A DNA stretch of 64,000 nucleotides, taken from NCBI RefSeq assembly GCF_023660105.1, contig NZ_JAMHGA010000038.1:62001-126000 (forward strand), given 5' to 3'. The position numbers were made by a program, and so were the translations under genes. Each line of letters begins with the position of its first letter. The first letter of the stretch is position 1. The notes under the pieces were generated by a model, which was not told the DNA's origin, made no database searches, and worked only from the letters and a program-made list of their open reading frames with translations. Source of the stretch: Desulfovibrio aminophilus (GTDB lineage Bacteria; Desulfobacterota; Desulfovibrionia; Desulfovibrionales; Desulfovibrionaceae). Positions 17,135 through 25,663 of the stretch are shown here, piece after piece.

Positions 17135-19234
17135 ATGTCCCAGGCCAACGCAAAAACCGCGATTCTCGACCTCGACTACGGCAAGTTCGCCAAACAGGGC
17201 GACGTGCTCCTGGCCGGCGGAGTGGTCACGATCCTCTTCGTGATGCTAGTGCCGCTGCCCACTCCCTTCCTCGACTTCATGCTCAGCGTGAGCATCTCCC
17301 TGGGCCTGGTGGTGCTCGTCACGGCCATGTTCATGACCTCGCCCCTGGAGTTCTCCATCTTCCCATCCCTGCTGCTGGTGACCACCCTGCTGCGGCTGGC
17401 CCTGAACGTGGCCTCCACGCGCCTCATCCTGCTCCACGGCGACGAGGGAACCAGCGCGGCCGGAACGGTCATCCAGAGCTTCGGAGAGTTCGTGGTCGGC
17501 GGCAACTACGCCATCGGCGTCGTCATCTTCTTCATCCTCTTCACCCTGAACAAGGTCGTCATCGTGGCGGGCACCACCCGCATCGCCGAGGTGGCGGCCC
17601 GCTTCACCCTGGACGCCATGCCGGGCAAGCAGATGGCCATCGAGGCCGACCTCAACGCCGGGCTCATCGACGAGAAGGAGGCCACCAAGCGCCGCCACAT
17701 GATCCGCAAGGAGGCCGACTTCTACGGAGCCATGGACGGCGCGGGCAAGTTCGTTTCGGGAGACGTGAAGGCCGGCATCATCATCACCGGCATCAACATC
17801 GTCGGCGGCTTCTTCATCGGCGTGCTGCAGAAGAACATGAACTGGGCCGACGCCGCCCAGACCTACACCCTGCTGACCATCGGCGACGGCCTGGTGTCCA
17901 TCATCCCCTCGCTCATCACCTCCACCGCCGCGGGCATCATCGTCTCCCGCGCGGCCGCCGAGGCCAAGATGGGCGAGGAATTCCTGGGCCAGCTCACCTT
18001 CCACCACCGCGCCCTGCGCCTGGTCTCGGGCATGCTCGGCCTCTTCGCCCTGGTCCCCGGCATGCCCTTCCTGCCCTTCATCTCCATGGCCGGGCTGATC
18101 TTCTTCGTGGGCAAGCTCTCGGCCAAGTTCTTCGGCGAAAACAAGGCCGAGGAGGCCGAAAAGGCGGCCCAGGCCAAGACCCTGGACACTCCGGAAGAGG
18201 TCCAGACCCTCCTGCCCCTGGACCAGCTGGAGTTGGAGGTGGGCTACGGACTCATTCCGCTGGTGGACGAGGAGCAGAACGGCAACCTCCTGGCCCGCAT
18301 CCGCTCCATTCGCCGCCAGTTCGCGCTGGACATGGGCGTGATCATCCCCTCCCTGCACCTGCGGGACAACCTCCAGCTCAAGCCCGGAGAATACCGCGTG
18401 CTGGTCAAGGGCAACCCCATCGCCAGCTCGGAGATCCTCATCGATCACTTCCTGGCCATGGACCCCGGCGACGCCAAACACCGCATCCAGGGCGTGGAGA
18501 CCGTGGAGCCCGCCTTCAACCTTCCGGCCATCTGGATTCCCGAGGCCCAGAAGGAAGAGGCCATGCTCGCGGGCTACACCGTGGTGGATCCCTCCACCGT
18601 GGTGGCCACGCACCTCACCGAGGTCTTTCGGCGCAACCTGCACGAATTCATGGGCCGCCAGGAGATTCAGAACCTGCTGGACAACCTCTCCAAGCGCGCG
18701 CCCAAGGCCGTGGAGAGCCTGGTTCCCTCTGTCCTGCCCCTGGGCGTGGTGCAGAAGGTCCTGCAGAACCTGGTCATGGAGGGCGTGTCCATCCGCGACC
18801 TGCTGACCGTCGTGGAGACCCTGGCCGACTACGGCCCCGCCAGCCAGGACCCGGCGCAGCTCACGGAGTACGTCCGGGCCCGCATGGGCCGGACCATCAT
18901 CAAGCCCTACCTCGGAACGGACAACGGCCTGCGCTTCTTCACCCTGAACCAGGCCATCGACGAAAGCCTCAACGGCGCCCTGCGCCAGGCCGAGCACGGC
19001 GCGTACCTGGCCATGGAGCCGGGGCTCGCCCAGCGCATCATCCGCTCCATCAACAAGACCATGGAATCCGCCGTGGCCCCGGACGGCCAGCCCGTGCTGC
19101 TCACCAGCCCGCAGCTCCGCCCGCACCTGGCTCAATTGCTCCTGCGCTTCCTGCCCAACCTGCCGGTGATCTCCCAGGCCGAGATCCCCGCTGACGTGAA
19201 GATCCAATCCCTGGCCGTCGTGGAGTTGAGCTAA
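17135..19234 (+). CDS. flhA: Flagellar biosynthesis protein FlhA
   Basis: FlhA is the largest export-gate component; its cytoplasmic domain forms a nine-member ring that receives chaperone-substrate complexes. The 699-residue protein has about eight membrane helices (about 25-325), including the FHIPEP-family region MPGKQMAIEADLNAGLIDE. A soluble C-terminal domain (about 360-690) includes GYTVVDPSTVVATHL. All proportions are normal. The gene is followed after 3 bases by flhF. Confidence 0.98.
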   Translation: MSQANAKTAILDLDYGKFAKQGDVLLAGGVVTILFVMLVPLPTPFLDFMLSVSISLGLVVLVTAMFMTSPLEFSIFPSLLLVTTLLRLALNVASTRLILLHGDEGTSAAGTVIQSFGEFVVGGNYAIGVVIFFILFTLNKVVIVAGTTRIAEVAARFTLDAMPGKQMAIEADLNAGLIDEKEATKRRHMIRKEADFYGAMDGAGKFVSGDVKAGIIITGINIVGGFFIGVLQKNMNWADAAQTYTLLTIGDGLVSIIPSLITSTAAGIIVSRAAAEAKMGEEFLGQLTFHHRALRLVSGMLGLFALVPGMPFLPFISMAGLIFFVGKLSAKFFGENKAEEAEKAAQAKTLDTPEEVQTLLPLDQLELEVGYGLIPLVDEEQNGNLLARIRSIRRQFALDMGVIIPSLHLRDNLQLKPGEYRVLVKGNPIASSEILIDHFLAMDPGDAKHRIQGVETVEPAFNLPAIWIPEAQKEEAMLAGYTVVDPSTVVATHLTEVFRRNLHEFMGRQEIQNLLDNLSKRAPKAVESLVPSVLPLGVVQKVLQNLVMEGVSIRDLLTVVETLADYGPASQDPAQLTEYVRARMGRTIIKPYLGTDNGLRFFTLNQAIDESLNGALRQAEHGAYLAMEPGLAQRIIRSINKTMESAVAPDGQPVLLTSPQLRPHLAQLLLRFLPNLPVISQAEIPADVKIQSLAVVELS

Positions 19235-19237
19235 GCC

Positions 19238-20305
19238 ATGCACGTGAAGACCTACAGAGGCCGCAGCGCCAAGGAAGCACTGGACCAGGTCAAGGCCGAC
19301 CTGGGGGACGAGGCCGTGATCCTCTCCAACAAGACCGTCACGGACAACGGCTCCCGGGTCTGCGAGATCACGGCGGCCGTGGAGCGGCCGACCTCCCCGC
19401 TGTCGGCGCGCACCCGCGAGGACGTGCTGGGCGAGGCCCTGGCCGCATCGGAGTGGTCGCGGGAGTGGCGCATGATCAAGGACCAGTTCCTGAGCCTCAT
19501 GCGGCCCCAGATGGACCCCGCCGCGCTCACCCCGCGCCAGCGTCTGAGCCTGGAGTACCTGGAGCGCGAGGGCGTGGAGCAGACCGTGCTCCTGGACGTG
19601 TACCTGCGCCTGCGCGAGGACCCGGGCCTGTCCATCCTGCCCGTGCTGGAAAGCCTCACCGGCGTACGGCCCTTCGAGTCAAAAAAATGGCCCCAGAAGT
19701 TCCACGTCATGGCCGGGCCCCACGGCGCGGGCAAGACAACCTCGCTCATCCGGCTGGCCCTGCGCGAGAAGAAGCGCAACCCCAAGGCCCGCATCTGCCT
19801 CGCCTCGGCCGACCAGTGCCAGGGCAAGGGCCGGGTCGTGCTCCGGCACTACGCCGAGCTCTCCGGTCTGGCCTTCCGGGAAGTGGCCACGCGGGAGGAT
19901 TTCACCTGCCTGGTGGCCGACGCCCGCAGCTTCGACCGGGTCTTCGTGGACCTGCCCGGCCTGCCCGCCGGAACGGATTTGGAATCCTGGCTCGGCTCGC
20001 GCGGCATGCTCCACTTCGAGGACATGGCCGTGCACCTCGTGCTCAATCCGTACTACAGCCCGGCCCAGTTCCGCGCCTTCCGCGAAAAGTACGCGAGCCC
20101 GGCGCTGAAAAGCCTCATCTGGACGAAACTCGATGAAGCCTGTACCTTCGGGGCACTGATCAACGTCCCGCACGAGAGCGGTCTGCCCGTATCGGCCCTC
20201 TCGTATGCGCCGGGACTCTCGGGCAGCCTGGTGCCGGCCCGCGGCGAGATGATCTGGAGACTGTTGTTCAAGCACCAGCTGCCGGCCGAAGGCGCAGCCG
20301 CCTGA
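19238..20305 (+). CDS. flhF: Flagellar SRP-type GTPase FlhF (divergent G domain)
   Basis: FlhF sets the number and place of polar flagella together with FlhG. The N-terminus is typical (MHVKTYRGRSAKEALDQVKA, then GDEAVILSNK). The P-loop GPHGAGKTTS is near residue 160, and the guanine-specificity motif TKLDE is near 296. In between the protein differs from standard FlhF: the DTYR-type G2 region reads ASADQCQGKG, and the DTAGR-type G3 motif reads DLPGLP (about 238). Nucleotide binding looks possible, but hydrolysis may be altered. It is 355 residues. Its place between flhA and flhG supports the name. Confidence 0.9.
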   Translation: MHVKTYRGRSAKEALDQVKADLGDEAVILSNKTVTDNGSRVCEITAAVERPTSPLSARTREDVLGEALAASEWSREWRMIKDQFLSLMRPQMDPAALTPRQRLSLEYLEREGVEQTVLLDVYLRLREDPGLSILPVLESLTGVRPFESKKWPQKFHVMAGPHGAGKTTSLIRLALREKKRNPKARICLASADQCQGKGRVVLRHYAELSGLAFREVATREDFTCLVADARSFDRVFVDLPGLPAGTDLESWLGSRGMLHFEDMAVHLVLNPYYSPAQFRAFREKYASPALKSLIWTKLDEACTFGALINVPHESGLPVSALSYAPGLSGSLVPARGEMIWRLLFKHQLPAEGAAA

Positions 20306-20330
20306 GTCCCGGCATAGGCAAGGAGATCCG

Positions 20331-21158
20331 ATGACCTCTCGATTCCCAATGGTCTTCTCCGTGACCTCCGGCAAGGGCGGCGTGGGCAAGACCAACATCT
20401 CGGTCAACCTGGCCCTCTGTCTGGCCCGCATGGGCAAGCGGGTGGTCCTGCTGGACGCCGACCTGGGCTTGGCCAACGTGGACGTAATCCTGGGCCTCGC
20501 GCCCAAGCTGAACATCTTCCATCTCTTCCATGAGGACGTGACCCTGGACCAGATTCTCCTGGACACGCCCTACGGCTTCCGCATCCTTCCCGCCTCCTCG
20601 GGCGTCTCCGAGATGGTCAACCTGGACACGGGCCAGAAGCTCGAACTCCTGGAGTCCATGGACGCCCTGGAGAGCGACATCGACTACCTCATCGTGGACA
20701 CCGGCGCGGGCATCAACGAGAACGTGCTCTACTTCAACATCGCGGCCCAGGAACGCCTCCTGGTGCTGACCCCGGAGCCGACCTCGCTCACCGACGCCTA
20801 CGCCCTCATCAAGGTGCTCAAGAACCGGCACGGCGTGGAGCGCTTCCGCGTGCTGGTGAACATGGTCAAGGACCCGAAACAGGCCAAGGAGACCTACGTA
20901 CGGCTCCTGAGCGCCTGCGACCATTTCCTCTCCGGCGTCTCTCTGGACCTGGTGGGCGCCATCCCCCAGGACCCGGCGGTGAAGAAGGCGGTGATCAACC
21001 AGATCCCGGTCTGCGAACACGCTCCCGACGCGGCGGCCAGCCAGGCCATCGGAGCGGCGGCGCGCGCGATCGGCACCTGGAAGACGGCGGCGAAAACGGA
21101 TGGAAACATTAAGTTCTTCTGGAAAAAGCTCCTCTTCCACGAACCCTCCGTGGCTTGA
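20331..21158 (+). CDS. flhG: Flagellar number regulator FlhG (MinD family ATPase)
   Basis: FlhG is the MinD-like partner of FlhF and limits flagellar number. The 275-residue product starts with a deviant Walker A motif, SGKGGVGKTNISVN (about 10-22), then VVLLDADLGLANVDVILGL. The Walker B region is YLIVDTGAGINENV. The C-terminal membrane-targeting helix common in this family is not obvious; the end is a basic stretch (GNIKFFWKKLLFHE) that could play that part. Its last 59 bases overlap fliA in another frame. Confidence 0.92.
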   Translation: MTSRFPMVFSVTSGKGGVGKTNISVNLALCLARMGKRVVLLDADLGLANVDVILGLAPKLNIFHLFHEDVTLDQILLDTPYGFRILPASSGVSEMVNLDTGQKLELLESMDALESDIDYLIVDTGAGINENVLYFNIAAQERLLVLTPEPTSLTDAYALIKVLKNRHGVERFRVLVNMVKDPKQAKETYVRLLSACDHFLSGVSLDLVGAIPQDPAVKKAVINQIPVCEHAPDAAASQAIGAAARAIGTWKTAAKTDGNIKFFWKKLLFHEPSVA

Positions 21159-21894
21159 GTTGGAGCAGGGGCTGAAGCCCTGGGACGCCTTCTCCCCCAA
21201 GGAACGGGAGCAGGTGGTCCGCCACTACGGCCCGAAGATCCGTATCCTGGCCTTGCGCCTCAAGGCCAAGCTGCCGCAAAGCGTGGAGTTGAACGAGCTG
21301 CTCAGCGCGGGCAGCCTGGGCCTGCTGGACGCCCTGAGCAAGTTCCGTCCCGAGTTCGGCATCAAGTTCGACACCTATTCCGAAAACCGCATCAAGGGCG
21401 CCATGCTCGACGAGCTCCGGCGCATGGACTGGTTCTCCCGGGGCCTGCGGCACAAGGTCAAGGTCATCGAGGACGCCATGCGCCAGATCGAGCACGAAAC
21501 CGGCGTCTCGGCCAACTCCAAGCAGATCGAGGAACGCACCGGGCTCTCCACCCGGGAGGTCCAGCAGGGCCTGGAAGCCCTGCAGAACAACCTCTGCGTG
21601 AGCATCGACTCCATGCACGAGTCGCTCATGGGCAACCGGGAGCTGCTCTCCGAGAACGAGCCGTTCCAGTCCGCGGCCTTCCAGGAGCTGGTGGACAAGG
21701 TCGCCGGACTCATCGAGGAATTGACGCCGCGCGAGAAGCTGGTAATTTCACTCTATTACAGCGAAGAGTTGAACATGAAGGAGACGGCCGAGGTCATGGA
21801 CATCACCGAAGGCCGCGTCTCCCAGCTGCACTCCCAGGCCCTGCTCAAACTCCGGGAAAACTTCCGGGCCAAGTTCGAAAACGAGGGCAAATAG
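21100..21894 (+). CDS. fliA: Flagellar sigma factor FliA (sigma-28)
   Basis: FliA directs RNA polymerase to late flagellar and chemotaxis genes. The 264-residue product has region 2 (about 55-110, ELLSAGSLGLLDALSKF and FDTYSENRIKGAMLDELR), region 3 (VSANSKQIEERTGLSTREV) and region 4 with a helix-turn-helix (MKETAEVMDITEGRVSQLHSQAL). It lacks region 1, as this class does. ATG 21100 lies 59 bases inside flhG; a later start would cost conserved residues less certainly, so I keep it. No anti-sigma FlgM gene is in the window. A matching promoter exists at 50683. Confidence 0.95.
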   Translation: METLSSSGKSSSSTNPPWLELEQGLKPWDAFSPKEREQVVRHYGPKIRILALRLKAKLPQSVELNELLSAGSLGLLDALSKFRPEFGIKFDTYSENRIKGAMLDELRRMDWFSRGLRHKVKVIEDAMRQIEHETGVSANSKQIEERTGLSTREVQQGLEALQNNLCVSIDSMHESLMGNRELLSENEPFQSAAFQELVDKVAGLIEELTPREKLVISLYYSEELNMKETAEVMDITEGRVSQLHSQALLKLRENFRAKFENEGK

Positions 21895-21913
21895 AGGAAC
21901 CGGAGGGAACGCG

Positions 21914-22297
21914 ATGGCGGCCGATCTCAACATGCGGATCCTGGTGGTCGACGACTTCTCGACCATGCGCAAGATCATCAAAAACATCCTGCGCCAGCTG
22001 GGCTTCACCAACGTCATCGAGGCCGACGACGGCTCCACCGGCTGGGAGACGCTCAACCGCGAGAACGTGGACTTCATCATCTCGGACTGGAACATGCCCA
22101 AGATGAGCGGCATCGAGTTCCTGCGCAAGGTCCGGGCCAGCGAGGAATACGCCAACGTGCCCTTCCTCATGGTCACGGCCGAGGCCCAGCAGGAGAACAT
22201 CATCGAGGCCGTGCAGGCCAAGGTCTCCAACTACATCGTCAAGCCGTTCACGCCCGAGACGCTGAACCAGAAGATCCAGAAGATCTTCGGAAAATAA
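21914..22297 (+). CDS. cheY: Chemotaxis response regulator CheY
   Basis: A 127-residue single receiver domain. The acidic pair Asp13-Asp14, the phosphorylation site Asp58 in ISDWNMPKMSG, Thr88 in MVTAE and Lys110 in VKPFT are all in place. The DWNMPxMxG segment is typical of true chemotaxis CheY, which binds FliM and changes rotation direction. It is 19 bases after fliA and 21 before fliL in the flagellar operon, which supports the chemotaxis role over a general regulator. Confidence 0.95.
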   Translation: MAADLNMRILVVDDFSTMRKIIKNILRQLGFTNVIEADDGSTGWETLNRENVDFIISDWNMPKMSGIEFLRKVRASEEYANVPFLMVTAEAQQENIIEAVQAKVSNYIVKPFTPETLNQKIQKIFGK

Positions 22298-22318
22298 GGC
22301 CGCCGGGGAAACCGACCC

Positions 22319-23035
22319 ATGCTCTTCATCGTCCCCGACGACACCGACGAAAGCCCCGAGACCACGGGCGAAGAGGGGCAGATCAAGGCCCAGCTCGACG
22401 AGGGCGAGAGCGCGGGCCGGGAGACCAAGAAGGTCGAACTGGACCTGGACGACGCGCCCTTCCTTGAAGAGGAGGAAGAGGAAGAGGTCGTCGAGGAGCC
22501 GGTTCCGCAACCCCAGTTGGAGGAGGACAAGCCGCCCCGGCAGGCCCCGGCCTGGCTCAAGAACAAGTTCCTCTGGATCGGGCTGGCCGTGGCCGTGGTG
22601 CTCATCGCCGTGGTGGTCAAGTTCCTGTTCCTGAGCAAGCCCGAACCGGCGCCGCCACCGCCGGTGGAGGAAACAAAGGCCGAACCCGCGCCACCGCCGC
22701 CGGTGGAGGAGGCCAAACCAAAGGACGAAGGCGAAACCATCCTGCGCCTGGACCCCTTCTGGGTGGAACAGAAGGACAAGAACGGCGACATCCGCTTCCT
22801 GGTGGTGCGCATCGTCTTCAACACCAAGGACCAGAACCTGGCGAAGAACCTGACGCAGGAAACCATCACGGTGCGCAACGCCGTGTACTACTACTTGAAA
22901 AATAAAGATCTGCAGTTTTTGTCCGATGAGAAGAATGCGGAACGTCTCAAGAAGGAACTGCTCACCGTGGTCAACCAATACATGGGGGCCGGGCAGTTCG
23001 AGAACCTCCTCTTCGAGGAGTACGTGGTGAAGTGA
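22319..23035 (+). CDS. fliL: Flagellar basal body-associated protein FliL
   Basis: FliL surrounds the stator units and helps motor function under load. The 238-residue product has an unusually long acidic cytoplasmic N-terminus (about 1-75, with a run of Glu near 50), one membrane helix (about 82-103) and a proline-rich periplasmic linker made of two 12-residue repeats. The conserved periplasmic domain begins LRLDPFWVEQKD and ends FENLLFEEYVVK. The long N-terminus and linker exceed those of E. coli FliL. It is followed after one base by a small unknown gene. Confidence 0.85.
   Translation: MLFIVPDDTDESPETTGEEGQIKAQLDEGESAGRETKKVELDLDDAPFLEEEEEEEVVEEPVPQPQLEEDKPPRQAPAWLKNKFLWIGLAVAVVLIAVVVKFLFLSKPEPAPPPPVEETKAEPAPPPPVEEAKPKDEGETILRLDPFWVEQKDKNGDIRFLVVRIVFNTKDQNLAKNLTQETITVRNAVYYYLKNKDLQFLSDEKNAERLKKELLTVVNQYMGAGQFENLLFEEYVVK
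22643..22717 (+). repeat. Tandem repeat coding a proline-rich linker in FliL
   Basis: Two 36-base units (22643-22678 and 22682-22717), separated by one Ala codon, each code Glu-Pro-Ala-Pro-Pro-Pro-Pro-Val-Glu-Glu-x-Lys. They form the periplasmic linker just after the membrane helix. Synonymous differences between units suggest an old duplication. Confidence 0.85.
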
Positions 23036-23036
23036 C

Positions 23037-23360
23037 ATGACCTCGTCGCCGCTGGACCTGCCCATCCTCATCTCCCAACTGCCCTACGTGCAGAAGGTGG
23101 CGCACGCCGAGCAGGTCAAGCCCGAGGCCCAGCAGAACCTCTTCGCTCCGCTCCTGCAACGAAAGATGCGCGAGGAGAAGGAAACCGTGCAGAACGTGGA
23201 GCAGTCCGAGGCCGCCGAGGCCGTGGACCGCGACGGCGGCGGGCAGAACCGGGGACAGCCCCAGGAGCAGTACCGCGAGCGCGCTCCCGCCTCCGAGCAG
23301 GAAGCCTTGGCCTCCAACGCCTCCCCCTGGACCGGCAACATCATCAACGTCAAGATCTAG
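23037..23360 (+). CDS. Hypothetical protein of the flagellar operon
   Basis: A 107-residue protein with no signal peptide or membrane helix. It starts MTSSPLDLPILISQLPYVQK, has a Glu/Arg-rich middle (REEKETVQNVEQSEAAEAVD) likely to be helical or disordered, and ends NIINVKI. I do not recognise a family. It begins one base after the fliL stop, so it is translated from the flagellar mRNA; a structural or regulatory flagellar role is inference. Confidence 0.75.
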   Translation: MTSSPLDLPILISQLPYVQKVAHAEQVKPEAQQNLFAPLLQRKMREEKETVQNVEQSEAAEAVDRDGGGQNRGQPQEQYRERAPASEQEALASNASPWTGNIINVKI

Positions 23361-23385
23361 CTCCCCGCGCCCCACTCCCCCTCCC

Positions 23386-23401
23386 CGGCAGAATTCTTGC
23401 A
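23386..23401 (+). promoter_or_regulatory. Possible internal sigma-54 promoter
   Basis: CGGCAGAATTCTTGCA has GG (23387-23388) and GC (23399-23400) ten bases apart and a good TTGCA. The -24 half is weaker than at 15169. It lies in the 112-base gap before the gene at 23473 and could give that pair extra RpoN-driven expression. Confidence 0.5.
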
Positions 23402-23472
23402 ACCCCTCCGGCGAAGCGCCGCTTCCACCGGATTCTTGACGCACGCGGCGCCCGACGCAAACCGAGGTGTGC

Positions 23473-23892
23473 ATGGATGCTTCCGCCCTGCTTCTGGTCC
23501 TGGTCTCCCTGGCCGAACTGGCCCTGCTCTCCGTGGTCATCGTCTTCTTCCTGCGGCTGCGGAAGTCCGAAGCCCTGGTGCACGGCCTGCAGGCCCGCCA
23601 GGGCGAGCTCCTGCGCAAACTCCAGGTCAACGCCCAGCTGGAGCGCGAGCTGATGGACAGCTTCCAGGGTCGCCAGGAGGAACTGGCCCGCCTGGACCAG
23701 CTCCTGGAAGAGCGCACCAGGCAGTTGAGCGCCCTGGTCAAGCAGGCCGAGAACTTCACCCGCTCGCCGCGCTTCCTCCGCCAGGTCATCCTCGCGGGCC
23801 ACGGCGAGGGCAAGGCCCCGCAAAGCCTGGCCCGGGCCACGGGCATCAGCGTGGACGAGGTGGAACTCATCATCAGCCAGGCCGGGAACTGA
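23473..23892 (+). CDS. Membrane-anchored coiled-coil protein, unknown
   Basis: I start at ATG 23473; a GTG two codons earlier is possible. The 139-residue product has an N-terminal membrane helix (ALLLVLVSLAELALLSVVIVF is its core), then a long coiled coil (about 35-100, many Leu, Gln, Glu and Arg). It closes with a short helix-turn-helix-like end, SLARATGISVDEVELIIS. This resembles small DUF6115-like proteins found beside flagellar genes, but I am not sure of the family. It follows a gap with a possible sigma-54 promoter and precedes another unknown by 13 bases. Confidence 0.75.
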   Translation: MDASALLLVLVSLAELALLSVVIVFFLRLRKSEALVHGLQARQGELLRKLQVNAQLERELMDSFQGRQEELARLDQLLEERTRQLSALVKQAENFTRSPRFLRQVILAGHGEGKAPQSLARATGISVDEVELIISQAGN

Positions 23893-23905
23893 ACCGGCCA
23901 CGAGC

Positions 23906-24670
23906 ATGAACGACGTATGGGAAGCCCTGGCCCGGCAGGCGGCCTTCCGCTCCCGCCACAAGGTGGGCCAGAAGGTGCGGGCCCGCTTTCTGCGCGAAGA
24001 GGCCCCGGGTCTGGCCTGGGTCTCGGTGGACGGCCAGGAGCTGTTGGCCCGCGTGGCCCAGATGCCCCAGCCAGGGGCCGCCCTGCTCTTCCTGGTCAAG
24101 AGCCTGGAGCCGGAAATCCAGCTCCAGGACGTGACCCCGGCGGCCAGCTATGCCACGCCCCTGGCCCTCATGGCCGCCGATTTCCTGACGACCCGCTCCC
24201 ATTTCGACGGCCTGGTGCGCCAGACCTCCGACCGCCCCCTGGCCGCCACCCCGGCGGCCCATCGTGCTTGGCTCCTGGGCGACCCGGTCCGGGCCGAGGC
24301 CTTTCTGCGTTGCGCCGCCTCGGCCGGGACCCTGGCCCGGATCCTGGCCCCGCAAGGTCGCCGCCTCCTCTGGCTCCCCTGGCTTCCGGCCTCGGCCGAG
24401 GCCCATGAACTCGTGGTGCGGGAGACGGAGAGCGGACTTCTGGACGCCGAGCTGGGCTTCACGGTCCCGGGCCGAGGCATGGCCCGGCTGCGGCTGCTCT
24501 TCAAACCGCCCCGGGCCGCCTGGCGCGCGCTGCTGGAACGGCCTGAAGCCTGGAACCATGTCCTGGAGAAGGCCGCGGATTCCGACGCGGGCGTGAATTT
24601 CCTGGGCCTGGAGCAGCTGCCGCCCGGGGGACGGGGCGGCGTCCTGGCCGAGGCCCTGCGCGGACTCTGA
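23906..24670 (+). CDS. Conserved hypothetical protein at end of flagellar operon
   Basis: A 254-residue soluble protein without cysteines of note or a signal peptide. The N-terminal part (about 15-70) reads as a small beta-rich domain (KVGQKVRARFLREE, then LAWVSVDGQELLARV), and the C-terminal half has alternating strands (HELVVRETESGLLDAELGF). This two-part shape recalls the C-terminal domain of hook-length control-like proteins, but similarity is too weak to claim. A perfect terminator follows, so it closes the operon. Confidence 0.75.
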   Translation: MNDVWEALARQAAFRSRHKVGQKVRARFLREEAPGLAWVSVDGQELLARVAQMPQPGAALLFLVKSLEPEIQLQDVTPAASYATPLALMAADFLTTRSHFDGLVRQTSDRPLAATPAAHRAWLLGDPVRAEAFLRCAASAGTLARILAPQGRRLLWLPWLPASAEAHELVVRETESGLLDAELGFTVPGRGMARLRLLFKPPRAAWRALLERPEAWNHVLEKAADSDAGVNFLGLEQLPPGGRGGVLAEALRGL

Positions 24671-24676
24671 GCCTGA

Positions 24677-24714
24677 AAACGAAGCGACCCGCCATGAGGC
24701 GGGTCGCTTCGTTT
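24677..24714. terminator. Strong bidirectional terminator
   Basis: A perfect 17-bp stem (24677-24693 with 24698-24714) and a four-base loop ATGA. AAA/TTT flanks make it work for both the flagellar operon (plus) and lpxC (minus), whose stops lie on either side. Confidence 0.92.
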
Positions 24715-24731
24715 CCGAAAGGGAGCCGGAA

Positions 24732-25658
24732 TCAGGCCACGGCCTGGGCCGCGCCGCCGATCTTCTCGGGCAGGGATTCGGGGGCCTGGACCGAAGCGGC
24801 CACGGGCAGCTCGATCTCCTCGAGGTAGTCGGCCCGGTGGGTGTCCAGGTAGCGCAGGAAGGCGTTGTTCAGGGCGTGCCCGGAGGCGAAGACCTCGAAG
24901 CTGCCGTAGAGCGGCGTGCCCATGACGGCCATGTCGCCCACGAAGTCCAGCAGCTTGTGGCGCACGAACTCGTCCTTGTAGCGCAGGCCGTCGGCGTTGA
25001 GCACGTTGTACTCGTCCAGGACGATGGCGTTGTCCAGGGAGCCGCCCAGGGCCAGACCGTTGGCGTGCAGGTAATCCACTTCCTTGAGGAAGCCGAAGGT
25101 GCGGGCCTTGGCCAGATCGGCGGCGAAGGCGCGCGGGGAGCCTTCCCAGGCGAGGCGCTGGCGGCCGATGAGCGGATGGGGGAACTCGATGGTGTAGTCC
25201 ACGCGGAAGCCGTTGAAGGGCTCGGCCTTGATGAAGCGGCCCTGGCTCTCGAAGTTGATCGGGGCCTTGAGCGCGAGGACGCGGCGCGGCTTGCCCAGGG
25301 AACGGACGCCGGCCTGGTTCAGCAGGTAGACGAAGGAGCCCGCGCTGCCGTCCATGATCGGCACTTCGCGGCCCTGGACCTCGATGTGGATGTTGTCGAT
25401 GCCGAGGCCCCGGATGGCGGCCAGCAGGTGCTCCACCGTGGCCACGCTCTCCTGCCCGTTGCCCAGCGTGGTGGCCAGGCCGGTGTCCACGACCAGGGAC
25501 GGATTGGGGGCGAGGAATGCGGAGCCGGAGCCGTTGCGGACGGAAAACAGGATGCCGGTATCTTCAGGGGCCGGGCGCAGGGTCAGTTCGACCTGCTTGC
25601 CGCTGTGCAGCCCAATGCCCTTGCAGCGAACAGTCTTGCGGATGGTGGTCTGTAGCAT
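24732..25658 (-). CDS. lpxC: UDP-3-O-acyl-N-acetylglucosamine deacetylase
   Basis: LpxC removes acetate from UDP-3-O-acyl-GlcNAc, the committed step of lipid A synthesis, in the cytoplasm. I start at ATG 25658, where GGAGG lies 5 bases upstream and the family N-terminus MLQTTIRKTVRCKGIGLHSG begins; the frame extends 21 codons further without support. Zinc ligands are seen as His in VEHLLAAIRGLGIDN and as His and Asp in RHKLLDFVGD, with the catalytic His in GHALNNAFL. It is 308 residues. Its presence shows a Gram-negative outer membrane. It is transcribed alone or from the AT-rich leader. Confidence 0.96.
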   Translation of the reverse strand: MLQTTIRKTVRCKGIGLHSGKQVELTLRPAPEDTGILFSVRNGSGSAFLAPNPSLVVDTGLATTLGNGQESVATVEHLLAAIRGLGIDNIHIEVQGREVPIMDGSAGSFVYLLNQAGVRSLGKPRRVLALKAPINFESQGRFIKAEPFNGFRVDYTIEFPHPLIGRQRLAWEGSPRAFAADLAKARTFGFLKEVDYLHANGLALGGSLDNAIVLDEYNVLNADGLRYKDEFVRHKLLDFVGDMAVMGTPLYGSFEVFASGHALNNAFLRYLDTHRADYLEEIELPVAASVQAPESLPEKIGGAAQAVA

Positions 25659-25663
25659 ACTCC

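Noticed and set aside
17246-19243. A 665-codon open frame opposite flhA
   Set aside because: Composition is rich in His, Gly, Asp and Gln without any domain; flhA on the plus strand is complete.
22643-22717. Two-unit repeat in fliL as a mobile or regulatory repeat
   Set aside because: It is in frame and codes a proline-rich linker; there are only two units with synonymous differences.
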